Position numbers and translations under genes: made by a program | Assembly: GCA_015178975.1 (NCBI GenBank) | Contig: WHVD01000001.1 | Location: 3,224,001 to 3,288,000 of the forward strand | Length of the DNA: 64,000 nucleotides | Direction: 5' to 3' | Source of the DNA: Hysterangium stoloniferum | Taxonomy: Eukaryota > Basidiomycota > Agaricomycetes > Hysterangiales > Hysterangiaceae | In this document: positions 55,391 to 64,000 of the stretch, piece by piece | Position numbering within the stretch: position 1 is the first letter of the stretch | How the letters are laid out: every line of letters starts with the position of its first letter | The notes under the pieces: model-generated | What the model saw: only the letters and a program-made list of their open reading frames with translations | What the model was told of the DNA's origin: nothing | The model's database searches: none

Positions 55391-56035
55391 AGAACTGCAT
55401 AACCTATTAACACTTGCGTCATTGTGAAGGGACGCGTACTTACGAGGGTATGGAGGTGGATTAATGAGTTTGTATTACCTTGCATAGGGCACGGCGCTCA
55501 ATAGATATAAATGGAGAAAAAAATGGCAATAGTATGTGCCATCCTTTTCCTTGTGCGGCCCGGCAGGAGGACATGCTTACGACACAGTCCATGGTGTAGC
55601 GTGTATGCACTTCGCGCGGCTTTTCGCGCTTCCCTGCTGGACAATATAGTTTTAGTCATTATGGTAATATTTTAAGTATATTCTCCTTTCTCCTTCTCCA
55701 CATACATATATTTCCAATAAACCAGTGCGGTACAGATCTGCGTCTGACTGGGTTATGTCAGGAATTTGGCAAGATTACGCATTTATCTGTGCAAGAAATT
55801 GAGTTATTCGAATGAAATATAGAATTGATGAGTTCCATTTCCGCGTTTCTGGTTATAGGTACTTCATCTTCAGATCAGTCTGTCAATGTCACGCGACTAA
55901 ACGCCACGGTCACGTGATGTGCACATGCTTTGTTGAGTTAATTCACGCGTTCCACATAGTGACAGTCACAACTTGCAACCTTACCCTAGACGCGAGGTAT
56001 ACACATAGTAATTTCCTGTCCTTTTATTCCCGTTG
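55391..56035. promoter_or_regulatory. Intergenic, upstream of the CLASP-like gene
   Basis: No gene seen. CACGTGATG at 55911 is an E-box-like element about 125 bp before the start codon. Confidence 0.35.
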
Positions 56036-58642
56036 ATGCCTCCTGCAATTCCAGAGAAGATACCTGTGAGTAAATGATTTGTTCGTATTGCGACAAATAA
56101 GTCTTATATCGTCCTTGGGAGTTAGTGCGACTCTTTACACTCATTTCAACAAGAATTGTCAACTCTTTCAGATGCTTTATCGGCAACAGAAACAGAAGAA
56201 ACTTGGGATCGTATTGAAAGAGCCCTGATACGATTCGGTGCAATTGTTAAGGGCGGCGGGTTCCGGTATGAGAAGGAATTGGTTGATGGTATAAAGGGAT
56301 TGGCGAAACCCATCAATAGTGCGGTGAGCAATGGACCCTCTGATTTTATTTAGTCTAAATAGCTAGCTATAACTATCAACAGATGAACTCCGAGCGTACT
56401 CGTCTGTCAGCCGCTGCTTTGGAGTGCTTAACTGTGATCGCTCCCCGCATTGGACTCACGTTTGACGCACTTGCTCCTTTCTTCATTTCTCATATCCTTC
56501 GCCTCTCCAACCGCACCAATAAGGTGTACGTCACACGCTCTCAAGCCAGCGTGGCTCTGATAATTAATTACTGTCACATCCCATCACTAATTTCCCATCT
56601 CCTCGTCGCTTGTAAGGACAGCAAGATTGTCACAGGGCGTGTTACAGCCGTTGAAGGAATCCTGAGGGCTCTGAACAAATGGGACTGGACACAGAAAGAT
56701 ATCAAAGTCAAAGTAGTCGACGTTGAAGAAGTCATCAGACTGACTGGTAGAGATAAGGACGCGGGCATTCGTCAAACTAGCCGTAAGGTCTTCGAAGCAT
56801 ACAAAATTTTGTTTCCTGAACGAATTGAAGAGTATGTGTTCCCTGCATCAACCATTACTTGCTAATACATGTCTACTATTACGCAGGTTTACTGCACCCC
56901 TCACTCCAGTGATGAGAAAATATCTCGACATCACGCCCGCGGATAAGGGGCGACCGGCCGCTAAGCCCAATTTCTCATCTTCGACATCTGCTGTCACCTC
57001 AACTACCAGACGCACTGTTATGTCACTACATTCCCGAAGTGCCAGCTCGCATGCAGCTAAGGAGGATCCCAAAGCCCATCATCACCCTCGCGTGGTACCT
57101 CCCGAACAATCTATGCCACCCCCTCCCTCACTCCCCTCCCATAAGAATCACATCTCTCGGCCCCAGTCGCGTACGAGAATCGAGGCCAACGTTGTCCAAC
57201 CAGATGAGAGTGGACCTCGTGAGCGCCAGCGTGTTCTGTCCAATGCATCATCTACATTCTCGGTGAAGTCTGCCCCGTCAAACACTCGTCCAGTGCCCGC
57301 ACATAAGCCGCCAGTTCGTTTAGCTTCATCACAGTCCCGTGCCAGCCCTACTCCGAACTCCAGCGGTCCGCCGCGTCGAGTTCGCCGCGTTATTTCTGTA
57401 GAACCTCACCCCGCAAATATTCCCGATCTCTTCGCTGTCGCCCGTAAGGCAGCCGTCCGCCCACCTCCCCCACCTGGGGCCACAGTAGTACCAAGTACTG
57501 GCAAATCGCGTAATGGTCGCGAGCCTACTTCCAATGCGTTAGGTATCGCATTTCCGAGCGTAGACGCTAGCAATGGACCTGCTGTGGAGCGAAAGGGTCC
57601 ACAGCGTGTCCTGAGACCAGGACGCCTACCACCTCAGTCTGTTGAACCAGTTGAGCTCAGCACTAAGGCAAAAGTAGAGGCCGAATCAAAAGCAGAAGCA
57701 ATGTCAATCACAAAAAGTGTCACTTCTAGCACAGATGACTCCGGAAAGGTTGCATCTGTTGTTCAAAAGTCATCTGACGTCGCTCCCAAGGCCAAGGCCA
57801 ACAAGTCGAGTACAGACCCTATTTCCAAAAGACAAACCAAACCATCCATCTTTCGCCATGTCGCTGCTACGAGAGAACAAGAGACTTTGCCGCCGAAAGC
57901 AAAGGAGGGCTTTGTGCCTCGTCGGGGCGGCCTTATGCAGCCTACACTGTCGCAGCTCAGCAAACAGAAGCCCCCTGTAATAAATGCCCCCCCAAGAGCG
58001 AGAGTGATGAGCAGCTTGAACATGAAACGGCCAGTGATCGCTCCCAGTGTTGGGAAGAATTCGTCAAATGCGAAGACAGTTCGCAACACAACTGCTAAGG
58101 CACCTATGGTAAAAATGGATGAAGTGCAGGAGGACCTGGCAGTGTCTATACCTACAAGTCCTCCTGTCAATGACGACAGCGAGTTCAAGGCACATTTGGT
58201 ACCCTCACCAACGTCCCTGGATGTACTGCTGACTGAAAACATGGAGACTGAGCGCCTCGCCAACGCAGCTATTCTGGATCCTTCGACAAGTCCTATGGTG
58301 GAACTTCCAGAATCCGGAGCGTCAGATATATGCGAATCCTCCGCCATTACTGAAGCAAATATGCCAGATTCTCAACACATAGAAATCTCAGAAACGGGAC
58401 TTGATCTCAGCGAGGAAGATGTGCCATCTACGGAATCTACACCTGCCCCTCAAACCCCCCCCTTTCCCGCTACCGACGACGAGAGTAATGGTGATGAATT
58501 AGAAGATATTGAATTTGTGACGGGGTCAGCATATGACTCTTCCGGGATGCCTATTAAATCGCAGTGTAAGGTGGTTACGAATACCACAGATGCTTTGCTA
58601 TCGGATCGAACTCCTTTGATGGAAGTTGTTCTCAATGAATAA
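56036..58642 (+). CDS. CLASP/Stu1-type TOG-domain microtubule protein
   Basis: Resembles the CLASP family, which stabilises microtubules at plus ends and in the spindle. Four exons: 56036-56065, 56126-56323, 56383-56831 and 56887-58642, in phase, about 810 residues. The N-terminal CLASP_N/TOG domain reads ETEETWDRIERALIRFGAIV, AALECLTVIAPRIGLTFDAL and VYVTRSQASVALIINYC. It ends with DAGIRQTSRKVFEAYKILFP and PVMRKYLD. The remaining 580 residues are disordered, rich in Ser, Pro and basic residues (PSNTRPVPAHKPPVRLASSQ), as in microtubule-binding linkers, with an acidic end. Yeast and fission yeast members are longer, with several TOG modules; here only one is clear. The second acceptor (TTAG at 56125) was chosen to keep phase. 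Confidence 0.82.
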
Positions 58643-58966
58643 CACTACTACTAACCCATTCTTCTTTCCCTTTCTTTTAGGGGTTTCCCCATAACATGTT
58701 ACATGACCCCGTTTCTGTCCTCATGGTTGATTCCAAAGATGACGTGGTCCATTTCTAGGCATTGTTGCTTGTAATACATTTTCACTTTGCAATAGCATAG
58801 AGTAAAGCCATCGGGCAAACTTAATCATATTATAATTTGTTTGACAACTTTTCTGGTATTTATTGATAAGTAATATGTGGTTTGGCATTTGCCCTGATAA
58901 ACATTAATCACTTCATCGCATAGAATGATCGCCTTATCTCACCTTGACTACTATGACTATTATGCT
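58643..58966. terminator. Convergent 3' flanks
   Basis: A 324-bp space between the stop codons of the CLASP-like gene (plus) and bL34m (minus), AT-rich, presumably holding both polyadenylation regions. No further gene. Confidence 0.4.
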
Positions 58967-59371
58967 TCAGTGAGTCAGGAATTTCCTTCCTTTAGCTCTT
59001 CGTCTCGCCAGGATTTTCATCCCGCTTTTCGACCGCTTTCTCGCCAGATATCCATGTCTCCGTTTCCGCACACGCTGTGAGGGCTTGTACTCTATGCCAT
59101 AAACTCTACATCGGACTTGAACAGTAGCAGTCGGTGGTTGTTGGGGAGATATTAAGGAGGGAATGCCAAAGTTTGAACGGGCAGCGAGTAAAAGTGAGGG
59201 CGTTTTGTGAAAGACGGAGGTGATCGATGTTGTCACCACGCGGGGTGTGGGGATAGATTTAGGGCTGGCCAATAAGGCAGTTCGAGGCGTACATGGTAGT
59301 CGCGGTGGTGGCGGTAAAGGAAAGGATGGACGTGTCAAAGCGCGAGCCAATGTAGGTGGTAATCGAGGCAT
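58967..59371 (-). CDS. MRPL34: Mitochondrial large-subunit ribosomal protein bL34m
   Basis: The C terminus carries the complete L34 signature: [20 protein letters not shown] and [18 protein letters not shown], ending in LTH. It is a 134-residue, single-exon minus-strand frame. The first 85 residues are Arg/Pro/Leu/Ser-rich without acidic residues and look like a mitochondrial targeting and linker region, which is needed because mature L34 is only about 45 residues. Start placed at [15 protein letters not shown] (59371); an in-frame ATG at 59401 is possible. Confidence 0.9.
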   Translation of the reverse strand: MPRLPPTLARALTRPSFPLPPPPRLPCTPRTALLASPKSIPTPRVVTTSITSVFHKTPSLLLAARSNFGIPSLISPQQPPTATVQVRCRVYGIEYKPSQRVRKRRHGYLARKRSKSGMKILARRRAKGRKFLTH

Positions 59372-59499
59372 TTTTGCTTTATTGGTCAAACTGAAGGTCA
59401 ATTTCCTTAGGTATCCACAACCACCCAGATGTTCACCTCGTGGGAACTTTGTATGGGTCTGTTACCAGATATGCGGAACTCGGCAGGCCTACCTGACAT

Positions 59500-61044
59500 T
59501 ACCATAAAAAGACATGATGAGAAATATAAGTAAAAATAGCCATCACACAAGCAGGCTATAGTGTATTTGAGCATATCAAATACATTGTTGAATGTTCAAC
59601 TACCAACAATCTTAGAGATAATCCCTCAGCCACAAGGAAAGGCTTGAAGGCTTGCAAATGGTGCCTACCCTGGATGCTGAACACAAGATCTACAAACATT
59701 GTTGAGCATGTGACTGTCAAACCAAGAGGGCACAGAGGGCACACAACAAAGAGAAGAGAAACAAAACAGAATGACTGGTGGGACAGATCAACTTACATAT
59801 GTAAGTTTCCCTACTCTTTACTTAATCCTCTTCAAGACATCTTCAGCCAGCTGAGACTCTTATCACTCTGATCCTTAGCATTCTGGCCTCCCAGTTGATT
59901 TAGCTAAGTGTGGACCTTTAGTCTATTACATACATACTACTTGCTTGTTTTGAAATACCAGAGCCCCCTAACAGGGTGCAACACATACATAAGTTGAAGC
60001 CAAGCTCCACTTGTCTTGTAGAACCAGACCTCCCAGTTACAGTAAGTACATTCCAATCCTATGGGTCCCTGGCATACCATTCTCTTTAGCCTCTAGACTA
60101 TTTTAGACATTAACATTTGCTCAATCTTGTTTACTTTAAAGTTAACCCTCTTCTGTTCCTGTACCTTTCAAGCTTTATCATACACCTGTAGCCTGTCCCT
60201 CTCATTCCATTTATTGATGTCTACAAAGTCTCTTTCTCTTTCTCCCAAAATTTACTCTATCTCATCTATTTTAACCCTCTTCTGATACTATGCTTTATCA
60301 CCTTCAGTATAGCAATAACCTGTAATGTTGTTAAGTTCCAGATCTAGTCAGACTTTCTGGTGGATATTCCAGACACTTCCAGAAATAGTCCTTGGAGTTC
60401 CAGGGAATTAGTCTGGGAGTTTCCAGAGATTAGTCTCAGGAGTATCAGAATATTGCCAGGTTATGAAATGGGCTTAGCTTTAGCTTATGTGCTGCACCTT
60501 TATACACTCATTTGGGTGTCCATATTTTGGAGGGCCAATATATGCTGGAGAGTTTATGGATATCCAGAGTTCTGAAGAGTTCCAAATATTGAGCATACAG
60601 AAAGAACAAAGGAGTAGATTAGACTGAGACTAATTTGAGATACAAACTGGAGAGTAAGTACATGACTATGGAAGAGTATAGTTGTTCCAATTATTGTACT
60701 ACAAATCTGGGAGTATAATAAAGCCTATTGGATATTTCCAAATTAAGCATATAATAACAAGTTAAATAAATGAGGAACAAGGATGGGGACAGATCAGGGA
60801 ATAATGGCAGGAACAATAAGCAAATGAGTGAATACTTGTCAACAGACAAGTTACCAAATATGGAACAAGGACAATGTTTGGAATGTCCAGGAATTGATAG
60901 GTTTCTGGAGGCAGAAATTATATTAGAATATTGAAATATTCAGGAATGGAGAATTACATCAGAAGATTGAAATATTTGGGAAATAGAGAATTATATTGGA
61001 AGGTTTAAATATCTGGAAAATGGATCATAACAGAAGGGGCAAAG
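59500..61044. mobile_element. Degenerate LTR repeats, families D and A
   Basis: 59860-60320 is an inverted family D copy (CCTCCCAGTTGATTTAGCTA, AAGTTGAAGCCAAGCTCCAC). About 60324-61031 is an element-A-type LTR in minus orientation (ends TGTTAAGTTCC and GGATCATAACA on the plus strand), inserted next to it. All are CpG-poor. No coding sequence is supported. Confidence 0.6.
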
Positions 61045-61410
61045 TCTAACAAGTTCCAGGACATAAGATGAGGCATCTTACAGTATAGTATATAAGGGTG
61101 ATGATATGTAGGAATGAAGGAAGTCAGTCAGAAAACCTGTACTATATTATATTATTTACTGTATTATATAATCAATGAACTCCTCTGAGAATTTCTTCGA
61201 CTTAATTATTTGTGAGCCTCTGTGTCCTATCTTTGCCTCACAACTTTATCAACAGGATGAATTAATACATCATTGAATGAGGCATCTGCATTTGATATTG
61301 TTGAATATTCTTCAATTGTTTATTCAACTTTATTGAGTGAAATTCAATTTGTGTCAGAGCATCAGAATGGAGATAGAACAGAATGCCTAAAGGGGCATTC
61401 TACAACAAAA
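61045..61410 (-). mobile_element. Family E LTR copy, inverted and CpG-depleted
   Basis: The reverse complement resembles 21265-21692 and 62225-62690 (for example CAACAGGATGAATTAATACA and GACTTCCTTCATTCC). Non-coding. Confidence 0.5.
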
Positions 61411-62215
61411 CAGGTTTTGGGATGCTGAGGTGGTGATACTATTTCTGGGAGCTCTGATGTCAGGGTGGAGGGTTACAAGGCTATGAACAAGTTGCAGGGG
61501 CTGAAAGACAGGGATAATAACATAAACCAAGTGTCAGGGTTCCAAGATGGTGGCTCTGTAGTGCAAGGCACTGATGTTGGGTCCCAGAAAGGTTATAAAG
61601 GTAAGACCAAGTTATGGGGGCCTGAAAGAGTGAGGATCCTAACAACCAATCACCTTGTAACTCTGTATATATATTTTAATACTATATTTCTAGTGAATTA
61701 TGTATCATGTTACAACTCCAAAATTCAACCTGTAGCATATTTTCCACAATTGGAGTCCATTTGGATTTGCAAACATGTTTGTGAGTTAATGTTAGGATCC
61801 CAGTCATTCACCCCCTGTAACCTCATTCTACTCTCCCCACCTCTGACATCCCACCATTGGTACCCCTGACCACAGTATCACCCCCCATGGCACCCTGACA
61901 CTTGTGTCAACATAATTTTCCCTCTTTGTCATCCCATTCCATCTCCATCCCAATACTCTCCCATCACCCATTCTACTTGTAAACAATATTTTGCCACCTC
62001 ATACCCTCTAGAATGCTTTTACCACATCATAGTTAGTTCTAGTATGATCCCTATTTCCCATACTTCCTTTGATCCATCACAGCTTTCCACTTCCTTGATC
62101 AGCCCTCTGTTCATCTGTTTCCCCTTTGTATAAAGTTTCTCCCATGTATGCTACTATTCCTCAGTTCTAATATCAACTTAAATTACCCCCATTTAGTCTT
62201 CAGTCTACTTCTTCC
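61411..62215. mobile_element. Family F repeats in inverted arrangement
   Basis: 61411-61640 (GGTTTTGGGATGCTGAGG) is the reverse complement of sequence also found at 63290-63350 (CTGCCTCAGCACCCCAAAAC). 61790-62215 (starting TTAGGATCCCAG) matches 63234-63610 (TTAGGATCCTCAC) in direct orientation. These look like two ends or two LTRs of one family; a 134-codon frame at 61465 across the join is not a convincing gene. Confidence 0.45.
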
Positions 62216-62694
62216 TGACATGAATTCTACTCAATAAAGTTGAATGATGATTGAAGAATATTCAACAATATCGAGTATAGATGCCTCATTTGACAAAGTA
62301 TTAATTTGTCCTATTGATAAAGCATGAGACAAATATAGGACACAGAAGCACATGAATAATGAAGTCAAAGATATTATGAATAGAAGTCAAATTAATAATA
62401 TAATAGTAATGATACAGATAATGGTACAGGTTTTCTGACTGACTTTCCTCACTCCTATCATAGCCCTTTTATACTATTTATTATTTATCTATGATGATAA
62501 TATGATATCAGCATGAAATCAATGATGTCAAACTGAGACAAGTCAAAGATTAGTCAAAGAATCTCAAAAGATAGTTGAGTTGAAAATTGAGTTGAAAAGT
62601 TAAAGGAATGTTGAAGAAATCTCAAAGGAAAGTTGAAAGAATATTGAATTGAATATTATTGGAATTTGAGCTTGTAGGTTTGTGACACTTCCTC
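62216..62694 (+). mobile_element. Family E LTR copy, CpG-depleted
   Basis: Aligns with 21265-21692. TCGTCCTGTCGATGAAG there is TTGTCCTATTGATAAAG here, so each CpG has become TpG or CpA. Non-coding. Confidence 0.6.
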
Positions 62695-63001
62695 TCTAAT
62701 ATCCTCTAAGGTGTCATCAGCAAGCTGCAACCCTCTACCTTATGACTCTTAGTGTGTCAGCCTCCCAATTGAGTGAGCTACATGTAAGTGTTGTCTTCAG
62801 TCCATATGGTACTATCCACTCTGTTTGAAATACCAGAGTACCCTAACAGTTTGTATGAGGGTGCAACACATAAGTTAAAGCCAAGCTCCACCTATTTTAT
62901 AGAGTCAGACGTCCCAACTAGTATGATCTCTATTGTTGGCCCCCCAACATAAAGTCCCCTCTTATCCCCTTGCTTAGATCTTAACAGTTAACTGCTGCAC
63001 C
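62695..63001 (-). mobile_element. Family D LTR fragment, inverted
   Basis: Contains CTCCCAATTGAGTGAGCTAC and AAGTTAAAGCCAAGCTCCAC, the reverse complement of blocks in 20073-20602. Non-coding. Confidence 0.5.
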
Positions 63002-63230
63002 AAACTGAATGAGCTTGTAATATGTTATTGGTCATGGAATTATATAGTAACAAATGACCACTCCCAGCTGCTATGGTCCAAATACCAGTTGTAGTGCTGT
63101 ATGAAGCTGGTGTGTATGCATTTACCTGGCAGGTTTATGGGAGGTATTTGGACTAAAGTAGCTGGGAGTGATCATTTCTTATTATTAACTATGTACATGT
63201 CCAATAACACATTACAAGCCCATTCAGTTT
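63002..63230. mobile_element. 229-bp foldback (MITE-like) element
   Basis: Inverted arms of about 85 bp. The left starts AAACTGAATGAGCTTGTAAT and the right, reverse-complemented, AAACTGAATGGGCTTGTAAT. The arms reach CCCAGCTGCTATGGTCCAAA versus CCCAGCTACTTTAGTCCAAA, around a spacer of about 60 bp. It lies between a family D fragment and a family F repeat. Transcription would give a long hairpin. Confidence 0.75.
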
Positions 63231-64000
63231 ATGTTAGGATCCTCACCTTTTTAGGACCCCCACAACTTGTTTCTACCCTGGACACCTTTCCAGTACCCTG
63301 ACATCAGTACCTCAGACTATGGGGCCACTGCCTCAGCACCCCAAAACTTGGTTTACTGTAGATTACCCCTCTAGTCATTCTATTCCATCTCCATCCCAAC
63401 ACTCTACCTTTATCTGTTCTAGGTGTAAACACTATCCACCTCATACCCTTTAGAATACTTTTTGTTTCATCCCATTTAGTTTTAGTTTGATCCCTGCCCC
63501 CTTCCATGCTTCCCTTGACCCATCACTACTTCCACTTCCTCTGGCCCTCCATTATACCTTTGTATAAAGTTCCTACTATGTATCCTACAGTTCTTTAGTT
63601 TGAAACACAACCTAGATTACCCACTTCAACTTAAATCCCCCCTCTCTTGTTCTTAAATCCCTTTACTATATTCTTAATCTCTCAAAGACATTGTCAGCAA
63701 GCCACAACTCTTTTGCCCCCCTTTGCTTAGATCTTAACAGTTTGGTGCAGTGTACTGGAGGCACTCCAAGATTTTTGGAGTTGAAAAACCTTCAGTAAAT
63801 CTTGCTATTTGGCCAAATTTTCTAAGAATTTTTTGAACACAAAAACTGTTTGAAAATTTTGAGTATTAGCAGGTTTTTCTGAGGCCAAAAATTGTATCTG
63901 AAAATCCTAAAAATTTGCATCAGGAAATTGTGAGGAAACATGTTAGAAATAGCTTATTTTTTATGGATTTTATGAAAGAGAAAACTCTTAAAAAACCCTG
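63231..64000. mobile_element. Family F repeat and start of another repeat at the window edge
   Basis: 63234-63610 is a family F copy. From about 63738 a new repeat starts with CAGTTTGGTGCAGTGTACTG, containing the small inverted repeat ACTCCAA/TTGGAGT. GGTTTGGTGCAG-type sequence also appears inverted near 62990-63003 (CTGCACCAAAC). The element runs off the window. No gene is supported. Confidence 0.4.

Noticed and set aside
57763..58347. Minus-strand frame opposite the CLASP-like gene
   Set aside because: Shadow of the disordered coding region; no start context, splice sites or domain.
59220..59507. Plus-strand frame opposite bL34m
   Set aside because: Lies antisense to a clear L34 signature and has no features of its own.
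61465..61869. 134-codon plus-strand frame in the right-hand repeat block
   Set aside because: It spans two family F repeats in opposite orientation, and its second half is LTR-like non-coding sequence.
1..64000. tRNA, rRNA or other structured RNA genes
   Set aside because: Reading both strands by eye I found no convincing cloverleaf or rRNA segment; a covariance-model scan would be needed to exclude them.

Overview
This window looks like nuclear DNA of a filamentous basidiomycete (Agaricomycetes). Genes are split by many introns of about 45-65 bp with GT..AG borders. They encode eukaryotic housekeeping proteins: a P5B ATPase, a BOS1/membrin SNARE, a FAM72 protein, a NOL12/RRP17 nucleolar protein, a CLASP/Stu1-type TOG protein and mitoribosomal bL34m. 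The long stretches between genes are filled with nested Ty3/gypsy-type LTR elements. A Rhizoctonia/Ceratobasidium-like genome would fit, but that is a guess from style, not a match.

Layout. 0.65-3.45 kb: a Gln/Pro-rich protein of unknown function, with one apparent frameshift. 4.3-5.96 kb: a tandem array of about 380-bp units ending in a short reading frame. 6.03-7.40 kb: homocysteine S-methyltransferase. 8.4-9.66 kb (minus): a mucin-like single-pass membrane protein. 9.9-15.2 kb (minus): the P5B ATPase. 15.5-16.25 kb: a doubtful Cys-containing gene. 16.4-17.3 kb (minus): BOS1. 17.7-18.9 kb (minus): FAM72. 19-46.8 kb: a nested transposon block. 48.3-52.6 kb: a J-domain-like protein, NOL12/RRP17 and a phytanoyl-CoA dioxygenase family protein. 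53.3-55.4 kb: a 0.39-kb duplication and a LINE remnant. 56.0-58.6 kb: the CLASP-like protein. 59.0-59.4 kb (minus): bL34m. 59.5-64 kb: a second transposon block.

The nested block can be resolved base by base. Element A (21929-43478, TSD GAGGC, minus-strand chromovirus) sits in the gag of an older element C. A was then hit by several later insertions: two family-1 solo LTRs (41892-42687 and 39040-39717); a third solo LTR (25152-27579, TSD TGCAG) that itself holds a different 1.6-kb solo LTR (25750-27356, TSD CCATC); a 675-bp TIR element (28390-29064, TSD CAT); and a 9.6-kb LTR element B (29076-38721, TSD GAGAC).

Element B is the most unusual object here. Its LTRs appear nearly identical apart from minisatellite copy number, so it is young. 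It still has a 1160-codon open frame, but that frame runs Gag, protease, then a defective integrase: reverse transcriptase and RNase H are missing. Between pol and the 3' LTR it carries an apparently intact three-exon gene of 319 codons that I do not recognise. Element A carries a different extra gene in the same place, on the opposite strand, with its own TATA box, coiled-coil composition and a Cys-rich motif. Old copies are broken mostly by TGA where CGA (Arg) is expected, which points to CpG-directed C-to-T decay.
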